Notes under the pieces: model-generated
Told to the model about the DNA's origin: nothing
What the model saw: the letters and a program-made list of their open reading frames with translations, nothing else
Databases searched by the model: none
Assembly: GCA_017458125.1 (NCBI GenBank)
Contig: JAFTGB010000062.1
Span: forward strand, 1-53,548
Direction of reading: 5' to 3'
From: Prevotella sp.
Lineage (GTDB): Bacteria; Bacteroidota; Bacteroidia; Bacteroidales; Bacteroidaceae
Length of the DNA: 53,548 bases
Part shown: positions 1-6,960 of the stretch, one piece after another
How the letters are laid out: each line of letters begins with the position of its first letter
Position numbering within the stretch: the stretch's first letter is position 1
Translations under genes and position numbers: made by a program

Positions 1-38
1 CCTCAAAGTAGCGAGTCTACCAATTCCGCCACCTCTCC
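1..38 (-). tRNA. tRNA-Leu(GAG), 3' part cut by window edge
   Basis: Reverse strand reads the acceptor start GGAGAGG, then a D-arm nearly identical to the neighbouring Leu tRNA, then an anticodon loop with GAG. The variable arm, T arm and 3' end lie outside the window. It is the third gene of a tRNA operon read from the promoter at 324-354. Confidence 0.88.
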
Positions 39-74
39 AACATGTTACTTTGTTTACACATTGATCAAAAAGAG

Positions 75-156
75 TGCCCAGAACAGGACTCGAACCTGCA
101 CGCCTCGCGGCACACGCACCTGAAACGTGCGCGTCTACCAATTCCGCCACCTGGGC
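75..156 (-). tRNA. tRNA-Leu(CAG)
   Basis: A complete 82-base class II tRNA. The acceptor arm GCCCAGG pairs with TCTGGGC, the anticodon loop TTCAGGT gives CAG, there is a long variable arm, and the T loop reads TTCGAGT. Discriminator A is at 75. CCA is not encoded. It is cotranscribed with tRNA-Gly and the partial tRNA-Leu. Confidence 0.95.
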
Positions 157-206
157 ATTTTCATTATGAGCCAATCTCATAACGCTCTTTTTCATTCAAC
201 ATGTTG

Positions 207-279
207 AGCGGAAAACGGGACTCGGACCCGCGACCCCAACCTTGGCAAGGTTGTGCTCTACCAACTGAGCTATTTCCGC
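207..279 (-). tRNA. tRNA-Gly(GCC)
   Basis: A complete cloverleaf of 73 bases. The 5' end is GCGGAAA, the D loop reads AGCTCAGTTGGTAGAGC, the anticodon arm AACCTTGCCAAGGTT gives GCC, and the discriminator is U, usual for glycine. It is the first gene behind the promoter at 324-354. Confidence 0.96.
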
Positions 280-323
280 CTCTAAAACCCCTAAGCGAGG
301 TGCATCTCTCTCGATTGCGGATG

Positions 324-354
324 CAAAGGTACGACTTTTTTCGGAACCACCAAA
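324..354 (-). promoter_or_regulatory. Promoter of the tRNA operon
   Basis: On the reverse strand a -33 TTTG (351-354) lies 19 bases before a -7 TACCTTTG (324-331). This is the Bacteroidetes sigma-ABfr consensus. It points into tRNA-Gly about 45 bases downstream. Confidence 0.85.
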
Positions 355-455
355 ACTTTTCGGAACTTTTTTCATAAAAACTTTTCTTTTCCCCATTTTC
401 TGGCCTTCCGCCCCACCCTATACCTTATTTTATATAGGCTTTGTTTCGTAATACT

Positions 456-518
456 GATGCTGATTAGCAAAATTTTGACCATCAGAATTTTATTTCTGAC
501 CATTAGAATTTTTCCAAT
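456..518. repeat. Three degenerate 21-base tandem units
   Basis: Units at 456-476, 477-497 and 498-518. The last two begin GACCATCAGAATTTT and GACCATTAGAATTTT; the first is related but weaker (GATTAGCAAAATTTT). The region 355-607 otherwise holds no gene. A 12-base palindrome ATGGAATTCCAT lies at 551-562. The core CATTAGAATTTTAT recurs in inverted orientation at about 43534-43555. Confidence 0.65.
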
Positions 519-607
519 CAACGTAGTAACTTTTAGAAACTTGGTGGCGCATGGAATTCCATTCTTGAAACGGAAATCTTATATGGATAGCCAATAATAT
601 TTATTGT

Positions 608-655
608 CTACACCCGCAACACCCAGTTTGGGTTCGCCGAGTGTTGTGGGTGTAG
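608..655. repeat. Imperfect inverted repeat at the end of the defence operon
   Basis: A 15-base arm CTACACCCGCAACAC (608-622) pairs with GTGTTGTGGGTGTAG (641-655) with one mismatch and an 18-base loop. No U-run follows on either strand, so it is not a classical intrinsic terminator. It encodes the last residues and stop codon of the truncated gene at 608-868, which suggests it marks the break point. Confidence 0.7.
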
Positions 656-868
656 GCCGTTTTTCTGACAATCATCAATGGTCTTATAGTTCTTGTCATT
701 ACCACAATCTAGATGCTCATACATAAGCATGAGGAACATTTCAATAGCATCATGAAAAGCAAGAATGGAGAAGCCTGCCACGACTTCTGCTTGTCGTGCT
801 TGCTCTTCTCCTTTAAAGTAAAGATACTTGATATATGAAAGCCTTTGTAAAACTACTTCTTTTTCCAT
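608..868 (-). pseudogene. HEPN-like protein, truncated stub (86 aa)
   Basis: The N-terminal 65 residues form a helical segment (KYLYFKGEEQARQAEVVAGF, then FHDAIEMFLML) like the start of larger HEPN-type proteins that accompany DUF262 nucleases in Bacteroidetes. The last 18 residues are encoded by the inverted repeat at 608-655, so the natural C-terminus is probably lost. No catalytic RX4-6H motif is visible. It starts 21 bases after the DUF262 stop codon and is the last gene of the type I restriction operon. The family call is from memory of sequence style and is only moderately sure. Confidence 0.45.
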
Positions 869-889
869 GTTTCATTCTTATTGTAGAAA

Positions 890-2722
890 TTATTCTCCTG
901 GAAATTCATATACTTTCATCAGCTCATCAACCAAAGCTGTAGTGCGAGTTTTGATGTCCTCAATCGTCCATTTGTCCTTAGTTGCTATTTCTCGATTAAT
1001 CTCCAGACCATTCTTGTAGCCGATGAACCGTTGGCCGTCTTTGCTCTTGCGATCACGTTTTTCTTCGAACGATTTGTTTCCAAGTGTACTATTATAACCC
1101 GTAACAGTAAGATTACCTATCTTGTGAGTATATTCTTCAAGATATTTATTAGCTAACTGTCTGTTGCCACCTGCTATCATATCAACCCAGCATTGAGGGA
1201 TGTTTTCGCCTTCAGGGAAAATATGTTCAATTGTCCAAACAAAGACCTTCTTGTCTGTGCGTCTCCAAAGGTCTGTCCACGTTTCTTGTGTCATGGCCGA
1301 TTCTGCAAGTTTGCATAGGATGTAGCGCGTTGCTCCCACATTATCCTTATATACATCGCCCTCTAAACTGCGGCGGAACTGCTCGTCAGAAGCACAATTG
1401 GTAGGTGTACTCAGTACATCAACAATCAACGACATGACATCATTACCAACAGAATGTAACTCTTCTATTTTACTGATAATATCCATGAAGATGCGTGTTA
1501 AATCGCGTGTGTTGGGATAGTCAGTAATATTTCTGCGAACGAAATATTTAGCAAGCAATCGGATAAGCTGATTGATTTGTTCCTCAGTAACATTAAGTTC
1601 TTCCTTATTTCTCATTAAGTACATGAGAAGTAGGTAAGACGGTGCGCCTTGAATGTGATCGAGGTCTTCCAATGCTTTGCGATAAGTCATCTCCGTGGAA
1701 TCTTGCAGAATGAGCCAAGAATAAATCTGTCCACAGCACAAAATATCCTCCAGGAATGAAGATAAGTTTTTATTAATAAGGCTCTCGAAGATATTAAGTA
1801 AATTGGAGCGAGTGGCCATAACGCCCAATGGGTCCTTCTTTCGGTCGTTGTCACTCTGGAAAGGCTCATTCAAACGATGCTTGAAAGCATTGTAATACTG
1901 GCGGAAGAAGCGCTCCTGTATTCCGTAGTCATCGGATAGGTTGCCAAGTAGCATCTGCCAACGATTGAAGCAGTCGTCAATAGTAAGATTATTACTTTCT
2001 GCCCGAGCCATGATGAGATTCTTCATCAAGTCGATTGCAGTCAAAGGAGTTCCACGGTTATTCAGCGACTCAAACAACACATACGCGTCGGAATGAGTAG
2101 ACACCTCTATCTTTACAAGCATGGCTTGCTTCACCTTATTATACTTGCCCAACAAGAAATTGACAGCATTATTACCATCCATGCCTTCCATCTCCTTATC
2201 AATGCGTTTAAGAAAATAGGTGAAGCAACGGGCAATCTTTCTCATTGGATAATATGGATGCTTAGGAGCAGAAGCCTTTCGCAGTCCTGTCTCATTCATC
2301 AAGTGGTCAAAGTCATCCTTGTTGAAATTCTGTATCTGCGGTACCAACTTCATCTCATTTGGAGAATTCTTGCTTTTCAAGGATTTCCTAAGTGATGGCA
2401 AAACATCTTCGTCATCTTCGCTCAAATCTTCTCTATGTTCCTTCAAACGAGTATAGATGGCTGTCAAGAACAAACTGATGGTTGTTAGACGCTGCTGGCC
2501 ATCTATCACTTCCAAATAAGGATTAATCGCATCTCCCAAAGGAATACATATGATAGACCCAATAAAATACTCGTCGTTATTTTCGCTTATGTCATCGTAA
2601 AGAGCCTCCCACTCACGATAACTCCAGGTATACTCGCGTTGATACTTAGGGATAGTATAATAGAAATTACCATCCGATGAAAGAATCTCGTATATATGAT
2701 ATTTATTAACGCTTTGAATCAT
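890..2722 (-). CDS. DUF262 and DUF1524 domain protein (GmrSD-like)
   Basis: A 610-residue protein with the DUF262 (ParB/Srx-fold NTPase) signature IPKYQREYTW at residues 24-33 and GQQRLTT at about 75-81. A C-terminal DUF1524 HNH-type nuclease module has EHIFP near residue 500 and HKIGNLT downstream. This order is that of single-chain GmrSD type IV restriction enzymes, which cut modified DNA using NTP, and of related phage-defence proteins. It starts 11 bases after the 69-residue gene and is the penultimate gene of the type I operon. Its target modification cannot be read from sequence. Domain call sure, biological role inferred. Confidence 0.9.
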   Translation of the reverse strand: MIQSVNKYHIYEILSSDGNFYYTIPKYQREYTWSYREWEALYDDISENNDEYFIGSIICIPLGDAINPYLEVIDGQQRLTTISLFLTAIYTRLKEHREDLSEDDEDVLPSLRKSLKSKNSPNEMKLVPQIQNFNKDDFDHLMNETGLRKASAPKHPYYPMRKIARCFTYFLKRIDKEMEGMDGNNAVNFLLGKYNKVKQAMLVKIEVSTHSDAYVLFESLNNRGTPLTAIDLMKNLIMARAESNNLTIDDCFNRWQMLLGNLSDDYGIQERFFRQYYNAFKHRLNEPFQSDNDRKKDPLGVMATRSNLLNIFESLINKNLSSFLEDILCCGQIYSWLILQDSTEMTYRKALEDLDHIQGAPSYLLLMYLMRNKEELNVTEEQINQLIRLLAKYFVRRNITDYPNTRDLTRIFMDIISKIEELHSVGNDVMSLIVDVLSTPTNCASDEQFRRSLEGDVYKDNVGATRYILCKLAESAMTQETWTDLWRRTDKKVFVWTIEHIFPEGENIPQCWVDMIAGGNRQLANKYLEEYTHKIGNLTVTGYNSTLGNKSFEEKRDRKSKDGQRFIGYKNGLEINREIATKDKWTIEDIKTRTTALVDELMKVYEFPGE

Positions 2723-2733
2723 GATCTTATGCT

Positions 2734-2943
2734 TTATTTGATTTCATTCCCGTAATAGTTGAACGTATTAGAATTATCGTTCATATTTATCTCTGTAGAA
2801 CTTGTTGTATCATTCTCAAATGCCAGATAACAGATGTCATCGACATTGTTTTCCTGACTTTCCAATTGTGGTGTTGCACTAATAGCATCAATTAGTTCAT
2901 TGGAAAAGCCAACTTCATGTAAAGTGTCTTTTAGATTCTTCAT
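2734..2943 (-). CDS. Small acidic protein of unknown function (69 aa)
   Basis: I do not recognise the family. It is an acidic 69-residue protein with a predicted helical N-terminus (MKNLKDTLHEVGFSNELIDA) and an Asn/Thr-rich, probably disordered C-terminus ending in YYGNEIK. It begins 2 bases after the serine protease stop and ends 11 bases before the DUF262 start, so translation is probably coupled to both. The position suggests an adaptor, substrate or inhibitor linking protease and nuclease, but that is inference from spacing only. Confidence 0.65.
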   Translation of the reverse strand: MKNLKDTLHEVGFSNELIDAISATPQLESQENNVDDICYLAFENDTTSSTEINMNDNSNTFNYYGNEIK

Positions 2944-2945
2944 GG

Positions 2946-3962
2946 TTATCTGGGCATTTGCATTGGAACATTCGTAGCCGCATTTCTAATGATACAATAG
3001 TGTTGAGACAAGAAGATTTTAGCCATTGGCGTATTCTCGAACAACCAATAGAATAAAGCCCACATCCGTCTCATAGCGCGGTCTAAACCATCTATGGATT
3101 CCGAATGCGTAATTTTCAATCTACATTTATTCCATGCTACATCTCTGTTAATAGCATGTCCATGACTCTTCCATTCACTATGCTTACAAAGCAAACTGGC
3201 TATTTCGTCAGCACGGTTCTTTTTGTCTTCTTCTGTTACATCTATACCAGACGAAGAATGTATCATCCAAGTCTTAAACTTATAATTAATCAGATAGTCC
3301 TTGACCATATCCGTTGAATATTTGCTGGCACTTTGAGCCATTCCTATATCCCGAAGGTCAATATTTCGCAACAATTGAACATCTGTCCAATCGGGTTGCA
3401 TGTGTTGTTTTATCTTTTCCTCCCCACGTTTTTGAATATCATCTAATGCCAACAAAATGGATTGGGCTGGAACAAATCTGCCTTCTCGGTTAGGTATTTG
3501 CGGGTCAATGGGACCGAACTTTGATTGCTTTGACATGATTATCTCATCGCCAGACATAATGAAGATTGTTCCAGCACTCATAGCCATATTAAGCAGAATA
3601 AAGTTTACTTTCTCAAAACGAGGACGGAGTGCTGTCACAAAGTTGTTTACCTGATTGGCCAATCCGCCTGGTGTAACGAGTACCACATCTACCTCTCTTA
3701 CATCAGCAGGTACGGAGTTGACCATTTCATTAAATGGCAAATCATCAGAATTATCAATGGCATTGTTTATACCACCTCTAACGACATTGGCAACATAACA
3801 AAGCACATACTTCTTTCTAATTGCCTCCATTTCGGCAATACTGCGTCTAAGTTCGGCAACAAAATTAAGGTTGGGAGCAAATTGATGTCCTACAAGACAT
3901 TCAAATTCCTGGCCGTCTCTCATAACGTCCAATGGAGTGGGAATACTATTGACTGAATTCAT
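2946..3962 (-). CDS. SDH-family Clp-fold serine protease
   Basis: A 338-residue protein of the ClpP/crotonase fold (serine dehydrogenase proteinase, PF01972-like). Visible are the oxyanion-type VTPGG at 96-100, the nucleophile region NMAMSAGT with candidate Ser129, and FGPIDPQI at 149-156, a family hallmark. There is no signal peptide or membrane segment, so it is cytosolic. Its substrate is unknown. It follows hsdS by about 12 bases and is followed 2 bases later by the 69-residue gene. Relatives are often found beside restriction genes. The fold is clear, the role in defence is inferred. Confidence 0.85.
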   Translation of the reverse strand: MNSVNSIPTPLDVMRDGQEFECLVGHQFAPNLNFVAELRRSIAEMEAIRKKYVLCYVANVVRGGINNAIDNSDDLPFNEMVNSVPADVREVDVVLVTPGGLANQVNNFVTALRPRFEKVNFILLNMAMSAGTIFIMSGDEIIMSKQSKFGPIDPQIPNREGRFVPAQSILLALDDIQKRGEEKIKQHMQPDWTDVQLLRNIDLRDIGMAQSASKYSTDMVKDYLINYKFKTWMIHSSSGIDVTEEDKKNRADEIASLLCKHSEWKSHGHAINRDVAWNKCRLKITHSESIDGLDRAMRRMWALFYWLFENTPMAKIFLSQHYCIIRNAATNVPMQMPR

Positions 3963-3974
3963 ATTTTTAGATAA

Positions 3975-5753
3975 TTAGTTGTTTTTATAATCAGGTGCAA
4001 AACCGTTCTCACGCATCCACTGGATGGCTGATAACCAACGTTCTTTTGATATACGCTTCTTTGATTCATGCCAGTTGTTCAGCACCTCATTCACGATGTC
4101 GGCATCTGTGAAAGGTTTGTTACTATGCAGCAAATCTTCCCATGCGCTATAGAGCGTGGCAACGATTTCACAACGCTCTGTGTTTTGCGTCTTGAACGTA
4201 TCAATAATTTTTTCGAATGTGGGCAAAACGGTAGAATAGTATTTGTCAAAATACGTTTTATGCTTGCCGCAGTTCTGCATTGGCACATATCTGTTCCCTT
4301 TCTCTGTCCGCTTCACATCAAACCACTTCTGCTTTCTCAACTGACTATCAATGGAGCGTAGGGCGCGGTTGTCATAAGGACCTGCCGCATCTCTGTGATA
4401 GTGTGAGCCTATGTCTATATGACAAAGACGTTCTGTGAGGAACAGCATCTTCTCCATCTTAACATGACCGAAGGTTGGTTCCTCGCACAGTCTGTCAGCA
4501 ATCTCTGCCGCTAAAACGCTTCTTCGGAAATGGACATTTGCAGATGTGGCTTTAGTCTTGACCGCAGTTTCCACCAGTCTTATTTTACCAGTTAGTAACT
4601 GCTGCATCATGCCTTGCTTTATCTGCTCGTATTTCGCTTTCTTGGCTTCGAGAGCAGAGATTTCGTTATCCATCGAGGTGAGGACAGAGGCGATGGCATT
4701 CTGTTCATCTAATAAAGGTGCTTTCACTATAATGTTAGAGTACTCTCCAATCCACCATCGCTTATGGTCGGTCATCGGAAAGTCTATCATCTGCATGATT
4801 TCAAAAACAAATCGAAGATTGTTTTCTTCATTTCTTAATGTCAACATCTTCATTGCAGAAGACTTAGCCTTGAAAGGGAAATCAACATATTTTGATTCTG
4901 TCACGAAATCATCAAAGATGATTACTGGCAGATTGTTGTATATTCCATTTGGGTCATTTGTATATCCCAAAATAAAAGTTTTACCAGCTGTTAATACAGG
5001 AACCCCATTGTCTGAATAATCTGTTGAAGATACTAAATACTTTGTTGGTTGTTCATATTGCAATATCTCTCCCAACTTCTTTTCCACCCATGGCTCTGAG
5101 AATCCTTTTAGGCGTTTCTTACCTGTAAGGAGTTGCTGCATGGCACCTTGCTTGATGGCACGTTTCTTCTCTATCAGTTTGCCCAGTTCTGAGATTAGGG
5201 CATCAATATTGGAAAGAGCTGTGGCGATACGTGTTTGCTCAGATTTGTCTTTCGGAATTACAACTGACACACCACTTAATATTTTTGTGTTAATTGAAGG
5301 CATTGCAAGGCCGACAGCTACAGATACTACTCTTTTTTTTGCTTCATCTGTTTGTAGATGGTAAGTCAAGTATAATGAATCTATGTTCCGCTTTAGGCGA
5401 ACACGTAATAAACGCCCAGAAAAGAGCCATCCATCTTCATTCTCAGAAACGTAGCTACATCTGTCAACGGAACCAACCCTACTGAATACCAAGTCATTCT
5501 TCTTTAGCACATACGAATTGAGTCTATGGTAATCGCTTTTCCCAACTTTAGGAACACCATTACTTATGTTTATATCAATATGACCGATATGCTCAACAGT
5601 AATTATGGGTACACCATTTAATACATAATCATCAGAATGTAATGCAGACCCAAAGGGACCTGTTTTTACATCTGAGATTTCCCCAATTGTATTTACCTCC
5701 CAATCCTCAGGAATCCTCCCAACCTCTGTATCTTTGAATCTTGTTTCTATCAT
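3975..5753 (-). CDS. hsdS: Type I restriction specificity subunit HsdS with C-terminal extra domain
   Basis: A 592-residue protein, about 180 longer than usual HsdS. Target recognition domain 1 spans about 1-180, followed by a conserved helix ending IKQGAMQQLLTGKKRL. TRD2 spans about 222-372 and is followed by a second copy of that helix (IKQGMMQQLLTGKIRL). From about 405 to the end lies a further domain with FGHVKMEKMLFLTERL and AAGPYD, which resembles DUF4065/Panacea-type domains. HsdS chooses the DNA site for the HsdM/HsdR complex. It overlaps the DUF1016 stop by ATGA. The specificity call is sure, the tail assignment tentative. Confidence 0.92.
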   Translation of the reverse strand: MIETRFKDTEVGRIPEDWEVNTIGEISDVKTGPFGSALHSDDYVLNGVPIITVEHIGHIDINISNGVPKVGKSDYHRLNSYVLKKNDLVFSRVGSVDRCSYVSENEDGWLFSGRLLRVRLKRNIDSLYLTYHLQTDEAKKRVVSVAVGLAMPSINTKILSGVSVVIPKDKSEQTRIATALSNIDALISELGKLIEKKRAIKQGAMQQLLTGKKRLKGFSEPWVEKKLGEILQYEQPTKYLVSSTDYSDNGVPVLTAGKTFILGYTNDPNGIYNNLPVIIFDDFVTESKYVDFPFKAKSSAMKMLTLRNEENNLRFVFEIMQMIDFPMTDHKRWWIGEYSNIIVKAPLLDEQNAIASVLTSMDNEISALEAKKAKYEQIKQGMMQQLLTGKIRLVETAVKTKATSANVHFRRSVLAAEIADRLCEEPTFGHVKMEKMLFLTERLCHIDIGSHYHRDAAGPYDNRALRSIDSQLRKQKWFDVKRTEKGNRYVPMQNCGKHKTYFDKYYSTVLPTFEKIIDTFKTQNTERCEIVATLYSAWEDLLHSNKPFTDADIVNEVLNNWHESKKRISKERWLSAIQWMRENGFAPDYKNN

Positions 5754-6946
5754 TTGCTAATCTCTTTTAACAGAAAGTCTTGAAGAGTTTTCTTGTCGGG
5801 CAGCGAAAGCATATAGGTGGAGACAAACAAGTTGTTGTCCATGCCAGCCAAAGCATACTCCACCATCTTGTCGCCTTTGCGAGTGCAAAGCAGTATGCCC
5901 ACAGGAGGGTTATCCCCAGGGTTCATTTCATTCTCTCTGAAATATGAGACGTAGGCATTGAGCTGACTGAGGTCGGCATGGCGGAACTCGTCATCTTTCA
6001 GTTCGATGATGACATTGCAGTGCAGGATACGATTGTAGAACACCAAGTCGGCAAAGTAGTATTCATCGTCGATAATCATCCGTTTCTGCCGTGCCTCAAA
6101 ACAAAATCCCTTGCCCATTTCGAGCAAAAATTCTTGAAGATGCGTTATCAGGGCATTTTCCAAATCGTTTTCTGTAAATGCTTCAGGACGTAAGCCAAGA
6201 AACTCAAACGAGAACGGATCCCTGATGGTTAATGCTGGCAAACTGTTTTTCTCCGTCCTGTCTATCAGCAATTGGGGATTTTTGCTTACACCTGCACGGA
6301 AATATAGGTTCGATGAAATCTGTCTGCGCAGTTCCTTTACGCTCCAACAACAGCGGATGCACTCTGTCTCGTAGAAGAAACGAGCCAATGGGTCGCCAAC
6401 GGTCATTATCTCCACAAGGTGTGAGAAAGAAAGTTGTGAGATGAGCTTATCAGCCGGAGAGATGAATTTGTCCGATGCCGTCGGACTTATCTCCAATTTC
6501 TCCGACGCTGTCGGGGAAATTGCTAAAGATTTTCCCGACGCTGTCGGGGAAATCACAGATTTATGCGACGCAGTCGCATAAATGTTTCCCGTCAAATAAC
6601 TATATATTTGGGGATAGATGAGATAGAATTTACGGCAACTATAAAGTATTGTTTCATTGATTCCCCTCTTGTTTACCGTCTCTGCCAAACGCTTCAGCAG
6701 TCGGTCGCCATACTTGGCGCGGTCATTGCCATGCTGTTCATATTCCACAATATAGAATCCAATGACATAGTTTCTTATCGTGGCAAAGCGGTTTATCGCC
6801 TTCACGGTTGCCGAATAGGCGGAATCGTGCAGCTGTAACACCAGTTCTGACAGATGCTCGAATGAAAACGCCGTCTCTTCTGCCCAATTATCTGGCAAGT
6901 TATATAGAACAGATATTTCTGTATGGTTTACTTTTTTCTTGTCCAT
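5750..6946 (-). CDS. DUF1016 (YhcG-like) PD-(D/E)XK nuclease
   Basis: A 398-residue protein. The N-terminal YhcG_N-type helical DNA-binding domain covers about 25-120 (SCRKFYLIYPQIYSYL). The C-terminal nuclease domain includes DLVFYNRILHCNVIIELK at about 315-335, giving the D...ExK catalytic pattern. Between them, residues 120-165 hold a repeated linker (ISPTASGK, ISPTASEK, ISPTASDK). Members commonly sit between hsdM and hsdS in Bacteroidetes and are presumed Holliday-junction-resolvase-like accessory nucleases. It ends with an ATGA overlap into hsdS. Confidence 0.88.
   Translation of the reverse strand: MDKKKVNHTEISVLYNLPDNWAEETAFSFEHLSELVLQLHDSAYSATVKAINRFATIRNYVIGFYIVEYEQHGNDRAKYGDRLLKRLAETVNKRGINETILYSCRKFYLIYPQIYSYLTGNIYATASHKSVISPTASGKSLAISPTASEKLEISPTASDKFISPADKLISQLSFSHLVEIMTVGDPLARFFYETECIRCCWSVKELRRQISSNLYFRAGVSKNPQLLIDRTEKNSLPALTIRDPFSFEFLGLRPEAFTENDLENALITHLQEFLLEMGKGFCFEARQKRMIIDDEYYFADLVFYNRILHCNVIIELKDDEFRHADLSQLNAYVSYFRENEMNPGDNPPVGILLCTRKGDKMVEYALAGMDNNLFVSTYMLSLPDKKTLQDFLLKEISK
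6470..6590 (-). repeat. Imperfect tandem repeats coding the DUF1016 linker
   Basis: Several copies of a CCGACGCTGTCGGGGAAAT-like unit, each containing a short palindrome, encode the repeated ISPTASxK segment. Copies differ mainly by substitutions, and the reading frame stays open throughout. Confidence 0.7.
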
Positions 6947-6960
6947 ATAAAAAACACGTT

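Noticed and set aside
196-396. 66-codon reverse-strand frame over tRNA-Gly and its promoter
   Set aside because: It reads through a tRNA and a clear promoter, so it is a chance frame.
5100-5150. hsdS inversion (shufflon) system using the two conserved helices
   Set aside because: Only one hsdS is present, no partial hsdS or recombinase is nearby.
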